Positions 1 to 10,026 of a DNA stretch of 64,000 nucleotides are shown here, in pieces. Position numbers and translations under genes: made by a program. Numbering within the stretch: the first letter of the stretch is position 1; every line of letters starts with the position of its first letter. The stretch is from NCBI GenBank assembly GCA_031256435.1, contig JAIRQO010000048.1, positions 62,001 through 126,000 on the forward strand, written 5' to 3'. This stretch comes from Cellulomonadaceae bacterium (GTDB lineage Bacteria > Actinomycetota > Actinomycetes > Actinomycetales > Cellulomonadaceae). Below the pieces are notes generated by a model. That model made no database searches. It had not been told where the DNA came from and was given only the letters and a program-made list of their open reading frames with translations.

Positions 1-31
1 CCACCCGTCACCCTTCGACGCACGGCCAACC

Positions 32-80
32 CCACCCGTCACCCTGCGGTTCGCGCAGCGAGATCGCAGGGTCTCGTCGG
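32..80. repeat. Family B palindromic repeat (cacccgtcaccctgcgg...gcagcgagatcgcagggtctcgtcg)
   Basis: Same pattern as 54571-54615 (cacccgtcatcctgcgg...gcatcgcaggatctcgtcg) and other copies in the window. Confidence 0.7.
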
Positions 81-95
81 GCCTCCATGCCCTTG

Positions 96-923
96 CTACG
101 GCAGAATCGCGTCCACGTATCCGCCGTCTACGCGCACGGCGGCCCCCGTGGTGGCCGAGGCCAACGGCGAGGCCAGATACGTACACATTGCGGCAATCTC
201 ATCAGGTTCAATCAAGCGCTGCAGCAATGATTGGGGCCGGTGCAGCCGCATGAACTCGCGTTGGGCCTCCTCCCAGGGCAGCGATGTGTCTACAAGTTGG
301 TACACAAAGTCCTCCACGCCCCCGGTGTGCGTTGGCCCCGCCAGCACGGAGTTGACCGTCACGCCAGTTCCTGCGGCCTCCTTGGCAAACCCGCGCGAAA
401 CCGCCAGCAGCGCAGTTTTGGACATGCCGTAGTGGATCATTTCCTTGGGCGTGACTACCGCCGAGTCCGAGGCAATGTACTGCACGCGCCCCCACCCGCG
501 TTCCATCATTCCGGGCAGGTAGGCGCGGGTCAGCCGCACCGCAGCCAGCACGTTCACCTCAAAGTAGCGGCGCCATTCGTCGTCGGTAATCTCAAGTGCG
601 GGAGCGGAGCCGAAGATGCCCAGGTTGTTCACCAACACGTCTACGGTTGGCAGGTTGCCGATGACATCCGCCGCCCCATCCGCCGTGGACACGTCCCCCG
701 GCGCCGCGACGAACTCGCCTCCGGGCACCTCCCCACGCAGCGCTGCAATAGCCGCCTCCACGCGCTCCAACGAACGCCCGTTCACTCCCACGGCGGCCCC
801 CGCCCGCGCTAGGGAGGCCGCAATGGCCGCTCCGATCCCTTGCGTGGACCCGGTCACCAGCGCGGTTTTTCCCGTCAACTCCATAGTGATGCTCATAGCG
901 GATATCTTTCCACACCCCGGCAC
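96..923 (-). CDS. SDR family oxidoreductase
   Basis: TGSTQGIG Rossmann motif, NNLG, YGMSK catalytic motif. Confidence 0.9.
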   Translation of the reverse strand: MPGCGKISAMSITMELTGKTALVTGSTQGIGAAIAASLARAGAAVGVNGRSLERVEAAIAALRGEVPGGEFVAAPGDVSTADGAADVIGNLPTVDVLVNNLGIFGSAPALEITDDEWRRYFEVNVLAAVRLTRAYLPGMMERGWGRVQYIASDSAVVTPKEMIHYGMSKTALLAVSRGFAKEAAGTGVTVNSVLAGPTHTGGVEDFVYQLVDTSLPWEEAQREFMRLHRPQSLLQRLIEPDEIAAMCTYLASPLASATTGAAVRVDGGYVDAILP

Positions 924-1112
924 GGATCGGCTTGGCCACCTCGGAAACCCGCGCGCTCCCCTGCCTGGTCACCTCCGAATCCCTCGCGCACCCCCAGGCA
1001 TATCCGTGGGTTCACCAGGCATGTCCGCAGGCTCCCCTGGGCTTTTCAACACGCTCCCCCCTGTTTCTGCCGAACCCGCGCACTCAGGCCAACTCCACGC
1101 AAAGATGGACAC

Positions 1113-1496
1113 ATGGCAACCCCCTCCCCCTCCGCCGTGGCAAAGGCCGAGGCCCAGGTCCGCAAGATCACCTTCGCGTCCGTCTACCCGCTCTACATCC
1201 GCAAGATCGAGGCCAAGGGCCGCACTGTTGACGAACTCCATCAGGTCATCACGTGGCTCACCGGCTACACCGGTGCCGGCCTCGCCGAGGCCATCGCTGA
1301 CAACCGCACCCTCGAGGGCTTCTTTGCCCAGGCCCCCGCCCCGAGTCCCGCAGCGGACCAGGTTACCGGCGTGATTTGCGGTTACCGCGTAGAAACCATT
1401 GAGGACCCCGTACTGCGCGATTGCCGACGCTTAGACAAGGTCATCGACGAACTCGCCAAAGGCCGGCCCCTGACCAAAATCATGCGGGACCTGTAA
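1113..1496 (+). CDS. DUF2200-like small protein
   Basis: Downstream ATG in ORF 840-1496 gives MATPSPSAVAKAEAQVRKITFASVYPLYIRKIEAKGRT...GYTG...KIMRDL. Confidence 0.75.
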   Translation: MATPSPSAVAKAEAQVRKITFASVYPLYIRKIEAKGRTVDELHQVITWLTGYTGAGLAEAIADNRTLEGFFAQAPAPSPAADQVTGVICGYRVETIEDPVLRDCRRLDKVIDELAKGRPLTKIMRDL

Positions 1497-1548
1497 GAAC
1501 TCCTGACCTGTCAAGGCACCCGCACCGCGAGCGGGATAGGGTGACACC

Positions 1549-2370
1549 ATGACTGAAAACCGCGTTGTTGCTATCACTGGAGCGTCCAATGGCATGGGCC
1601 TGGAAGCCGCCACGTTGTTTGCGGCTCGAGGGTGGCGCGTGTTTGCCGGGGCACGCCGCGTGGAACGGATTCCCCAGGACAACGGCATTGTGGCCCTCCC
1701 CCTTGACGTGACAGACTCCGCCTCCAACAGCGCTTTCGTCGAAGCAATTCTTGCCGCAACGGATGGCCGGATTGACGTGATCATCAACAACGCCGGGTAC
1801 GGCGAGTTTGGTCCCGCTGAAGAGATCCCCATGGCCGAGGTGCGGCGCCAGTTTGAGACGAACTTCTTTGGCGCCGTGGAGTTGACGCAACTGGTTCTTC
1901 CGGCCATGCGCAAGGCCGCAGCAGGCCGAATTGTGAACGTGTCCTCCATTGGTGGGGACATCTACATGCCGCTCGGCGCGTACTACCATGCCACCAAGGC
2001 GGCGTTGCAGCAGTGGTCTGACGTGCTGGACGTGGAGGTTTCCTCGTTTGGCGTGCGCTCCGTGATTGTGCAACCGGGCGGCACCGAGTCCGCCTGGGGG
2101 GAAATCGCCATGGCCAACGCCGAGAAGAATCTCCGCGAGGGTTCGCCGTATGGTCCGTTGGTGGCCAAGGTGAAAGCGGCGCTCGCGCGGCAAGCGAGTT
2201 CCTCCTCGGCAACCTCGGCAGATCTGGCTCAGGTGTTTTTCCGTGCTGCGACGGATCCGAAGCCCAAGTCCCGGTATTTCAACGCCCTCGGTGACCGGGC
2301 CGTGGTCAAACTCGCTCGCACCACCCCGGGCCTCCTCCGCGTGGCCCTAAGCCGCATCCTCAAGGTGTAG
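1549..2370 (+). CDS. SDR family oxidoreductase
   Basis: TGASNGMG, NNAGYG, YYHATK motifs. Confidence 0.9.
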   Translation: MTENRVVAITGASNGMGLEAATLFAARGWRVFAGARRVERIPQDNGIVALPLDVTDSASNSAFVEAILAATDGRIDVIINNAGYGEFGPAEEIPMAEVRRQFETNFFGAVELTQLVLPAMRKAAAGRIVNVSSIGGDIYMPLGAYYHATKAALQQWSDVLDVEVSSFGVRSVIVQPGGTESAWGEIAMANAEKNLREGSPYGPLVAKVKAALARQASSSSATSADLAQVFFRAATDPKPKSRYFNALGDRAVVKLARTTPGLLRVALSRILKV

Positions 2371-2469
2371 GTGCAGCACCGTCAGGGCGCCGGCGGGGCG
2401 AGTGGGTGGGCAACCGTTCCGCACCGCGCGATCATACAGAATAGGGACATGTGCGTTGATCTTACGAAG

Positions 2470-2508
2470 TTTAGGTGGTCTTATCTGCAATAGATAAAAT
2501 CACCTAAA
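2470..2508. promoter_or_regulatory. Large imperfect palindrome upstream of AAA ATPase gene
   Basis: TTTAGGTG-gtc-TTATCT-gcaat-AGATAA-aat-CACCTAAA; ends 17 bp before the ATG at 2526. Confidence 0.55.
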
Positions 2509-2525
2509 TCTTGCAAGGATGTGCC

Positions 2526-3740
2526 ATGGACCCGATTCGAAACCCCTATACACCCAACGCTGGTGAACGGCCAGATGTCTTGGCTGGACGCGATGGGCAA
2601 ATTGAACAATACAATGTACTTCTTCAACGAGTATCTCGCGGACGGTCCGCCCGCTCCATGATTATCACGGGTCTCCGTGGTGTAGGGAAAACGGTGCTCT
2701 TGGGGAAGTTTCGAGACACCTCGCTCGAAGCGGGCTGGACCGTGATCGAGCATGAAGCGGCAAAGCACAACGACAACGCATTCCGCCGAGAAATGGGACT
2801 CCGCCTGCGTACTGCCCTCTTCGACCTCTCCCCCCGAGCCCGGTGGACGGAACGTTACCACCGCGCCGCCGCCGCGATCAGTGCATTTAGCGTGACAATT
2901 GATGCGTCTGGTCAGGTGAAAGCCGGGTTGGATCTCACAGATCCCGTTGAGGGGCTTGCCGATCATGGCGATCTCCCCATGGACATGACAGATGTTCTGG
3001 TTGCTTTGGGGGCGGCCGCGCAAGAAAAGTCCAGCGGAATAGCCCTTCTCCTCGACGAGATTCAGTTCCTCAGCCGAAGCCAACTCGAATCTCTCATCAT
3101 GGCCTTGCACAAAACAGTGCAGCGGGCATTGCCAGTGGTTCTCGTTGGGGCAGGCTTGCCCCAAGTTCCCGAACTCGCTGGCGATGCAAAATCGTACGCG
3201 GAACGCCTATTCACATTCCCCGTCATCGGCAGCCTCTCGGGCACCGATGCGCACGAGGCTCTCAGTGGACCCGCTGCAGCGGAGCAAGTTCGCATCGATG
3301 ATGATGCCTTAGCTCGCGCGTTCGAGGTGACAGGAGGTTACCCGTATTTCATCCAAGAGTTGGGTTCAGCTGCGTGGAGCAAAGCCGAACACAGCCCGAT
3401 ATCCCTTGACGACATTAACGATGCTGCGGAACTCTACCTGGCGAAACTCGATGAGTCGTTCTTTCGAGTTCGCCTTGATCGTACAACAGAGTTACAGACC
3501 GCTTATCTTCGTGCGATGGCTGAACTTGGGCCACAGCCGCATCGGGCGAGCGAAGTTGCAGTTCTTCTTGGCCGCGAATCAACGCAACTCGGACCAACGC
3601 GAGCGGAGCTCATTGACATGGGACTCCTCTACACGCCCCAGCGAGGTCTAGCCGCCTTTACGGTTCCACACTTTGATCAATTCATGCTGCGAGCGGTTCC
3701 AGAACTATTGGTGCCTCAGGTTCGCCGACGGCGGCGTTAG
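2526..3740 (+). CDS. AAA-type ATP-binding protein with C-terminal winged-helix-like region
   Basis: Walker A GLRGVGKT, Walker [33 protein letters not shown]-terminus. Confidence 0.8.
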   Translation: MDPIRNPYTPNAGERPDVLAGRDGQIEQYNVLLQRVSRGRSARSMIITGLRGVGKTVLLGKFRDTSLEAGWTVIEHEAAKHNDNAFRREMGLRLRTALFDLSPRARWTERYHRAAAAISAFSVTIDASGQVKAGLDLTDPVEGLADHGDLPMDMTDVLVALGAAAQEKSSGIALLLDEIQFLSRSQLESLIMALHKTVQRALPVVLVGAGLPQVPELAGDAKSYAERLFTFPVIGSLSGTDAHEALSGPAAAEQVRIDDDALARAFEVTGGYPYFIQELGSAAWSKAEHSPISLDDINDAAELYLAKLDESFFRVRLDRTTELQTAYLRAMAELGPQPHRASEVAVLLGRESTQLGPTRAELIDMGLLYTPQRGLAAFTVPHFDQFMLRAVPELLVPQVRRRRR

Positions 3741-4177
3741 GTTTCTACTAGGACGGTGAAGGGGCCGTCATTGATGGATTCCACGCGCATCATGGCGCCG
3801 AACTTCCCTGTGTCCACCTCAATCCCGCGGTCCCGCAGTGCCTGGACTACGGCGTTGATGACCGGTTCCGCCACGGGGCCGGGGGCGGCGTGGGACCAGG
3901 ATGGCCGTCTGCCCTTCTTGGTGGACCCATACAGCGTGAACTGAGACACCACCAGCACGGGAGCGCCCGCCTCGGTGACGGATTGTTCGTCCCGCAAGAT
4001 GCGCAACTCGGCAATTTTCCGTGCCATGGTGGCAACGTCCTCGGGTCCGTCCTCGTGCGTCACCCCGATCAGCGCGAGCAACCCAGGGCGGTGGATGGCC
4101 CCCACGGTGAGGGGATTGCCATGTTCGTCGTCGACGATGACGCTGGCCCGAGTCACCCGTGAGATGACGGCTCTCAC
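3737..4177 (-). CDS. dtd: D-aminoacyl-tRNA deacylase
   Basis: [18 protein letters not shown]...[23 protein letters not shown]. Confidence 0.95.
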   Translation of the reverse strand: MRAVISRVTRASVIVDDEHGNPLTVGAIHRPGLLALIGVTHEDGPEDVATMARKIAELRILRDEQSVTEAGAPVLVVSQFTLYGSTKKGRRPSWSHAAPGPVAEPVINAVVQALRDRGIEVDTGKFGAMMRVESINDGPFTVLVET

Positions 4178-4479
4178 TTGCCCGTCCCGTACGGCTCAAT
4201 GGCGGGCTTGACGCCGAACCAGTAGATGGCACCGGGGAAGGCCGGGAGCAGCGCAAACATGATGGACGGCAACATCCCGGACAGGAACCCGAGCACGTTG
4301 ATGGCCCCCACCAGCGTGCCCAACCCCAGGAGGAAGAGCCAGAGTTTCTTGGTTTGTTTGCCTTCCGTCACGTAGGCCTTTTCCGGGCGGTGCCACGCAT
4401 CCACGCAGCCAATCACGCAGATCAGGAAGGTGGCAAAGGCCACGGCGGCCATGAGAATGAAGCGAATCCAGTAGAACAC
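4174..4479 (-). CDS. Small hydrophobic membrane protein
   Basis: Several transmembrane stretches; overlaps dtd by 4 nt. Confidence 0.65.
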   Translation of the reverse strand: MFYWIRFILMAAVAFATFLICVIGCVDAWHRPEKAYVTEGKQTKKLWLFLLGLGTLVGAINVLGFLSGMLPSIMFALLPAFPGAIYWFGVKPAIEPYGTGK

Positions 4480-4512
4480 GGGGTACAGCGTACCTGGGGG
4501 TGGGCAGAACGC

Positions 4513-5742
4513 CTACACCATCAGCGGCGGCAGAGCGGCCTGCGCTTCAGCGTCGGGCACGTCACAGGCGCGCAGGGCGTCCACAATGGCCGAACGCATG
4601 AGCAGCACCATGGCTCTGATGCCCAAATCCTCACCAAAACTTGCCGGGTCAGCGCGGTGGGCAAGGTCCAACAGCACCACCCTGGCCGGGCTGGGCAGTT
4701 GGTGCGCCGTGATGGCGGCCTCCAGGAGCCGCGCACCTTCACTCAGCGAATCCAGCAAATCCGCCAAGTGTTCGCGGTCCTCCGCCGAGGCGCCCATGAT
4801 TTCCGTGGGAGCACGCCGAGCAATGACGCGGATGGAGCGCAGGCACAGTTCCGCGTGGACGGACCGGGTTTCAATCCGCTCCAACTCCTCCAGATGCCGG
4901 CGATTCACGGACACCCGCGCACGCCTGCTCGCCGTGTGCGCCTCTTCAATTAACTCCTCAAAGGCGGGATCGGCCGCCCGCGCGCGCATGAGTGCTGCCT
5001 CCAGAGTTTCGTCATCGTGGCGGCGCACACCCTTGGCAATCATGTGGACCGTGCGGCTCAACGCCCCCACGGCTTCCGCGCCGAGTAATCGCAGGGCTCG
5101 TCGGGGATCACCAGGAAGGAGCAGCGCTACGACGAGCGCTACCGCGCCCCCAATCACCACCTCCGTGGTGCGGCGCAGTGGGCCTTCCAACACGGAAAAG
5201 GCGTCCGGGACGCGGTAGGCATCTGCGGCCACCGCCGTGACAATGATGACGGCTTGCGTTCCGGCCTGGTTGGCCACCTGCGGGGACCGGGAGAAGAACC
5301 GGGCCATGAACGCGGCCACCATCACCACCCCGGCCACCAGCCACCAGTGCGAACCGTCGCGTCCAAACTGCTGCACCACCAGGTACCCAAAGAACACGCC
5401 GAAGGACACGCCCACGGCGTTGTCAATGATCTTCTTGGGATCGCGATCATAGGAATAACCCAGGCAACCCCACGCCGCAATGGTGGTGTAGAACGGGAAA
5501 TCGATGCCGAACACGTGCTGGCCAATCAGCCACGCCGCGGCGATGGCCACCCCCGCCTGGAGGATGGGGATGAAGGAGGCTTTGACGCGGGACCGGCCTT
5601 GGCGGGCGCGGACTACGGTCAGTGCCCGGCGGCTGAACTGCTTGCCGATCCGGGCCAGGGCGGGTTCCTCAGGGTGTTTCTGGTGGGCATCAGCGGCGCA
5701 CGGCGTGGTTGCTCGGATGGGCGCGGTGGGCGTGTCCGTCAC
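4513..5742 (-). CDS. FUSC-like aromatic-acid exporter family membrane protein
   Basis: RQGRSRVKASFIPILQAGVAIAAAWLIGQHVFG...PFYTTIAAWGCLGYSYDRDPKKIIDNAVGVSFG. Confidence 0.75.
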   Translation of the reverse strand: MTDTPTAPIRATTPCAADAHQKHPEEPALARIGKQFSRRALTVVRARQGRSRVKASFIPILQAGVAIAAAWLIGQHVFGIDFPFYTTIAAWGCLGYSYDRDPKKIIDNAVGVSFGVFFGYLVVQQFGRDGSHWWLVAGVVMVAAFMARFFSRSPQVANQAGTQAVIIVTAVAADAYRVPDAFSVLEGPLRRTTEVVIGGAVALVVALLLPGDPRRALRLLGAEAVGALSRTVHMIAKGVRRHDDETLEAALMRARAADPAFEELIEEAHTASRRARVSVNRRHLEELERIETRSVHAELCLRSIRVIARRAPTEIMGASAEDREHLADLLDSLSEGARLLEAAITAHQLPSPARVVLLDLAHRADPASFGEDLGIRAMVLLMRSAIVDALRACDVPDAEAQAALPPLMV

Positions 5743-7250
5743 GGCGCCCTCCCAATCGTCACGCCACGGCCACCGGCGGAGCGATGTGTTGCCGCACTCG
5801 GCGTTTTTCCCGACGACGATGGTATGGGCGTACTCCCTGGTGACGGTGCCGTTCCGGATGGCTTGCCCGGGCCGAAAGCCTGACCCGGACCTGAAGGCTG
5901 GCCCGGACCGGTTGGCTGCGCAGTGGTGGATGGCTGCGCAGTGGTGGATGGCTGCCCCGCACCCATCAGGGACATCGCTTGCCGTTGCGGGACGCGGCGC
6001 GGCGGTGGGACGTTGAGCCTCGCCGCTGGGCGCGTGGCGCTTTCCCCGGATACCGGGACAATGATCTCCTGGGTAGCGGCAATGCCTCCTGAGTTGGCAT
6101 CCGAATCCATCTGATCGCGCATCCCGTTGCCCACTACCAACGGAGCATCCGCAGGCGTGTTTCGGCTGATGGCCGCCAGACCAATGGGCCCGAGTTCATG
6201 GTGCCAGGCTGAGGAGGTCAGGGTACCGATGGGCGTTCCAGAACGTAGGCGATCCGGACCCGCAGTGTCCGCAGGGTTCGAGGCGTCCGCAGGGTTCGGG
6301 GCGTCTGCAGGGTTCGAGACGTCCGTAGGGTTCGAGACGTCCGTAGGGTTCGGCACCTCAACCGGACCCACAGCATCGGCCAGGAACACGGGCGAGCCTG
6401 GCTCGGGGAGTTCGTGACCCGAGCCGTCCAAGTGGAGGAACACCAGCCTGCGCGGGGGCCTGCCTACGTTGTGAATCCGCGCCACGGCTTCTTGCCCGCG
6501 GTAACACCCCTTGTTCAGGTGAACCGCGGTACGGAGCCAATCCACCTCGTGCGGCAGCGTGCGATGGTCCACCTCCGCTGCGCTCGGGCGCCACGCGGCG
6601 ATCCGCAGGGCGTCCAACGCCCAGCGCCCTGCTTGCTGCTCCCCATCGTTGATGCCAGCGTCCTCGCCGGGATGCAGAGTCAGCGTGAGATTCCAGTCCC
6701 GCCCCGAATGTTCAGCGCTGTCCGGGCCGTAGCGCGTTCCACCGGCGACAACACCGGGCCACGGGTCGGTCCAGACAAGGGTTCCCTGGCCATTTCGCCC
6801 CTGAATCGCCACGTCCTCGCGTGATCCGGGCTCGCACAATCCGGGCTGAATTACGGCAGCCCGGTCTGCCCCACACCGTGCCACCACCGCAAACTCCGCC
6901 GAGGCGTCCTGCACCCGAACGTCGGCGGCAAAGCGCATGGAGTCCAGCCACGTCACCATCTCGGTCACACCACCAGCCTCGGTGATCAGCCAGGTGGACT
7001 CGCCGTCATCCAACGCGGCGCACGCGTATTGCACATACCCCTGCGGATTCAGAATCAGCGCCTCGGCGCTCGTGCCCGGCGCAAGCGCGCTGACGTCCTG
7101 CGTCACCACGTTGTTTAACCAGGTCAGCCTGTCCGGCCCGGTCACCCGTGCCACGCCGAGCCAGCCGCACTCCACCGCCGCGCGCCCGGCGAGGAGCGCG
7201 CGCTGCTCGCCTAAAAGGTCGCCAAAATGGGGAGGCTGCACGGACGTCAC
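5739..7250 (-). CDS. YgfZ/GcvT-type folate-binding protein with low-complexity insertions
   Basis: NKGCYRGQEAVARIHNVG motif; internal NPTDVSNPADAS repeats and repetitive C-terminal tail. Confidence 0.85.
   Translation of the reverse strand: MTSVQPPHFGDLLGEQRALLAGRAAVECGWLGVARVTGPDRLTWLNNVVTQDVSALAPGTSAEALILNPQGYVQYACAALDDGESTWLITEAGGVTEMVTWLDSMRFAADVRVQDASAEFAVVARCGADRAAVIQPGLCEPGSREDVAIQGRNGQGTLVWTDPWPGVVAGGTRYGPDSAEHSGRDWNLTLTLHPGEDAGINDGEQQAGRWALDALRIAAWRPSAAEVDHRTLPHEVDWLRTAVHLNKGCYRGQEAVARIHNVGRPPRRLVFLHLDGSGHELPEPGSPVFLADAVGPVEVPNPTDVSNPTDVSNPADAPNPADASNPADTAGPDRLRSGTPIGTLTSSAWHHELGPIGLAAISRNTPADAPLVVGNGMRDQMDSDANSGGIAATQEIIVPVSGESATRPAARLNVPPPRRVPQRQAMSLMGAGQPSTTAQPSTTAQPTGPGQPSGPGQAFGPGKPSGTAPSPGSTPIPSSSGKTPSAATHRSAGGRGVTIGRAP
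6250..6360. repeat. Tandem 18-bp coding repeat (gtccgNagggttcgaggc)
   Basis: About 6 direct units encoding NPTDVS/NPADAS/NPADTA. Confidence 0.85.
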
Positions 7251-7987
7251 GGGCGAGGCTCGTCACCAGCAACGTCAGTGGGCTCAGCAAGATCCTGCGA
7301 TGCTCCTTCGGAGCCCCTAGGATGACCGGAAGAGGTGGGATCGGAATCCGCAGGATGACCGGTTGAGGAGGGATCATCAGCAACATCAGCGGGAGCGGGT
7401 TCGTCAGCAACCGCATCCTCAACGCGCCACATTTGGCCCGACGAGAACGCCGCCAACTCTTCCCCAAAGGCAGCCAACTCCTCGTGCCACACCAGGCGCC
7501 CTTCCACAAATCCGTACATCCTCCGGGACGCCGTCACGGCCGCGCCGGACTCGGTGCGGACCACCTTTTGTGAGGCCAACTCACTACGCCCATGTCCAAT
7601 CCAGCCCTGGAACACGGTCACACGCCCGGCAGAATCCGCGCTGAACACCTCAATGTGGTGCTCGTTGTCATCTAAGCCCTCCAACGGTTCGGCAGACGTG
7701 CGCCAGAACCCGGTCTCGCAGGCGAACACGGGACCCGTTGCGTCCTCGCCCACCACGTAGTCCGCTTCCTGGCTGCCGGACGTCCCCAAAACCTCGGTAT
7801 CCAACTCTCTCAACGTCATGGTGTAACGCAGATACGGACCGTCGTCGGAAATAAAGGACGCCTCGGCAATCACTTTCCGCTTGGGAATGGATGGGTACTC
7901 CACAAAGCCGGCGCCGCGCCAGCGGCCCACCAGCCAGGCCATGGGGTAAACCTCGGGTGCAAGATTATCGGCAAAAGCAAAGACCAT
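7247..7987 (-). CDS. FABP/nitrobindin-like heme-binding protein with repeat-derived C-terminal tail
   Basis: YPMAWLVGRWRGAGFVEYP...; tail contains SGHPRGSEGASQDLAE translated from a family B repeat. Confidence 0.8.
   Translation of the reverse strand: MVFAFADNLAPEVYPMAWLVGRWRGAGFVEYPSIPKRKVIAEASFISDDGPYLRYTMTLRELDTEVLGTSGSQEADYVVGEDATGPVFACETGFWRTSAEPLEGLDDNEHHIEVFSADSAGRVTVFQGWIGHGRSELASQKVVRTESGAAVTASRRMYGFVEGRLVWHEELAAFGEELAAFSSGQMWRVEDAVADEPAPADVADDPSSTGHPADSDPTSSGHPRGSEGASQDLAEPTDVAGDEPRP
7289..7329. repeat. Family B palindromic repeat inside nitrobindin-like CDS
   Basis: agatcctgcgatgctccttcggagcccctaggatgacc matches intergenic copies. Confidence 0.75.
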
Positions 7988-8097
7988 TAGCGCTGACCAG
8001 CCCAGAGTTTGTAGATGGTATAGACGGAGAAGGTGATGATGCCGAGCGACACCAATACCAGCATGGTGGTGAAGAAGGCTTCGAGTCCGTGGTACAT
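7987..8097 (-). CDS. 36-aa single-TM small membrane protein (below the ORF-track cutoff)
   Basis: Translates to MYHGLEAFFTTMLVLVSLGIITFSVYTIYKLWAGQR*; stop codon overlaps the start of the 7247-7987 gene by 1 nt. Confidence 0.6.
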   Translation of the reverse strand: MYHGLEAFFTTMLVLVSLGIITFSVYTIYKLWAGQR

Positions 8098-8117
8098 GGC
8101 GCCATTGTAGAACGGGG

Positions 8118-8894
8118 CTAGGACAGGAGCAGGGTGCCCACGGCGAAGACGAGGATTCCGCCTACGCTAACCGGTACTGCGGCGGCCGCGAGCGCCGTCA
8201 TCGGCTTGTGGATGCCAGGCATCCGGGACACGAGCACGCGAATCACAGCCACGCCAAAGCCGCCAGCCAATCCGGCAACGAGCCCCGTCACAATGTCAAT
8301 GTGCGGAATGAGATGGCCAGCAGCGGCCCCCGCAATCCCCGCGAGCACCAGCAGCAATACGGCGCCCACCCAACCGCGGGCCATAGGAATAGCGCCGATG
8401 GCAGCGGCAACAGCCACAGCGGTGGCGGCAGTGATGACAATCGCGGCGCCTCCTACGGTGCGGCCCGTAGCCACCCAACCGGCCACAGCAATGGCCACCA
8501 CAGCGCCCGTGATAGTGCCGCTGACAGACTCCACCAGCCGCGAGCGCCCATCCTGGCGCATCATTTCCGCCACAAAACTCATCACCAGCGCCATGGCCAC
8601 CACCACGGGAAGGAAGCGCACAATGTGGGCACCGGCCGTCTGCCAAGCCACAAACACGGCGCCAATCCCGGCGGCGGCCACCACCACCGTGGTGCCACCC
8701 TTGTTGGGCAAATCCAGCAGGCGCGCCCAGCCGAGGGCCGTCAAAATGACGATCACCACGGCCACTGCGGCCAGCCAGGTCACGGAAAAATGAGCCGCCA
8801 CGGCTAAGGCGGCTGCGCACACGGCGGAAGCCACCGCCCGGGAACTCATGCTCACACCCCCAGTATTCCGTAGGCTAGGGGTATGCATCCGCAA
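8118..8894 (-). CDS. Hypothetical multi-pass membrane protein
   Basis: Long Ala/Val-rich hydrophobic ORF; the start may be MSSRAVASAV further in. Confidence 0.65.
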   Translation of the reverse strand: MRMHTPSLRNTGGVSMSSRAVASAVCAAALAVAAHFSVTWLAAVAVVIVILTALGWARLLDLPNKGGTTVVVAAAGIGAVFVAWQTAGAHIVRFLPVVVAMALVMSFVAEMMRQDGRSRLVESVSGTITGAVVAIAVAGWVATGRTVGGAAIVITAATAVAVAAAIGAIPMARGWVGAVLLLVLAGIAGAAAGHLIPHIDIVTGLVAGLAGGFGVAVIRVLVSRMPGIHKPMTALAAAAVPVSVGGILVFAVGTLLLS

Positions 8895-8935
8895 GCGGGC
8901 GGGACGCGCCGCGTATTGGAGTTAGGTGAAGGGGG

Positions 8936-9865
8936 TTGCTGGTGAGCATTGGTGCTGATGTGACGGATTATTCTGCGGCTCTGATCCCCGGCGCGTGGGC
9001 TCACGAGTTTGTGGCGGCCAACGGCGCGCGCTTCCATGTGGCCACGGCTGGGTTTGACACCGAGGGGCCTTTGGTGGTGTTGATTCACACCTTTGGGCAG
9101 TTCTGGTGGGCGTGGCGTCACCAGATTCCCGCGCTTGCTGCGGCGGGGTATCGCGTGGCGGCAGTGGATTTACGCGGTGTTGCCGCCTCGGACAAGCCGC
9201 CGTCCGGGTATGACGTTCCCACGCGCACGCGGGACATTGCTGGCATGGTGCGAGCCTTGGGTCACTCCGACGCCGTGGTAGTGGGGCACGGAACGGGCGG
9301 TGAAGTGGCGTGGGCTATGGCCGCGTTGCAGCCCGCGTTGACGCGCGGAGTGGTGGCGCTGAGTTGCCCGCATCCGGCGCGGGTTCACACGCCGCTGACG
9401 TCCATGTTGACGCCCGCAGCTTTGCGATGGTTGGCCGCCGCGCAGGTGCCGTCCATCTCTGAGAGACGATTACGCAACACGGATTTCCTTGACCGTCTGT
9501 TTGCTATGGGGGCGGGCGTGCCGTTATTGCCCGACGATATTGCCGTATACCGCGCCGTCATGCGCATCCCCTTTGCTGCGCACACCGCATTAGAACCGCT
9601 GCGCTGGATGGTGCGGATTCAAGGACCTCGGCCGGATGGCAGGCGCTACACCTTGGGAGTGCGGCGCGGATTGACCTTGCCCACCGTGCAGGTGGCGGGA
9701 TCATTGGACGGCATCAACCGCGTTGCTGGCATTGACACAGAAGGCAGCGCGTTCTCCCGAGACTTCCGCTTCACCATGCTGGACGGCGTAGGCCACTACC
9801 TCCCCGAAGAAGCCCCAGATGAGGTCAACGCTTTGCTGCTGGAGTTCATGGCGGGGTTGGGTTAG
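8936..9865 (+). CDS. Alpha/beta hydrolase
   Basis: VLIHTFGQFWWAWRHQ, VVGHGTGG nucleophile-elbow-like segment, GVGHYLPEEAP. Confidence 0.8.
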   Translation: MLVSIGADVTDYSAALIPGAWAHEFVAANGARFHVATAGFDTEGPLVVLIHTFGQFWWAWRHQIPALAAAGYRVAAVDLRGVAASDKPPSGYDVPTRTRDIAGMVRALGHSDAVVVGHGTGGEVAWAMAALQPALTRGVVALSCPHPARVHTPLTSMLTPAALRWLAAAQVPSISERRLRNTDFLDRLFAMGAGVPLLPDDIAVYRAVMRIPFAAHTALEPLRWMVRIQGPRPDGRRYTLGVRRGLTLPTVQVAGSLDGINRVAGIDTEGSAFSRDFRFTMLDGVGHYLPEEAPDEVNALLLEFMAGLG

Positions 9866-9899
9866 GGCGCTGGTTGGGTTAGGCGGCGGATGGGCCGGC

Positions 9900-9937
9900 G
9901 GTTGAGCCAGCGCCGCCAGGCGCGACGGTCGAAACTC
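9900..9937. repeat. Family C palindromic repeat (ggttgagccagcgc...gcgacggtcgaaac)
   Basis: Same pattern as 31450-31485 and 38714-38750. Confidence 0.7.
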
Positions 9938-9954
9938 CGGCCCACTTGATCGTT

Positions 9955-10009
9955 CTGGGTAGCCCCGTGGACACTTTTGACCCCCTAAAGTAGCCACCGG
10001 GCTACCCAG
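9955..10009. terminator. Bidirectional hairpin between convergent genes
   Basis: CTGGGTAGCCCcGTGG / CCACcGGGCTACCCAG stem with inner ACTTT/AAAGT pairing. Confidence 0.7.
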
Positions 10010-10026
10010 GAATCTCTGACGCGGTG

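Noticed and set aside
8208-8807. His/Gly-rich plus-strand ORFs opposite the membrane protein gene
   Set aside because: Composition is typical of antisense frames in GC-rich DNA; the minus-strand frame encodes a coherent membrane protein.
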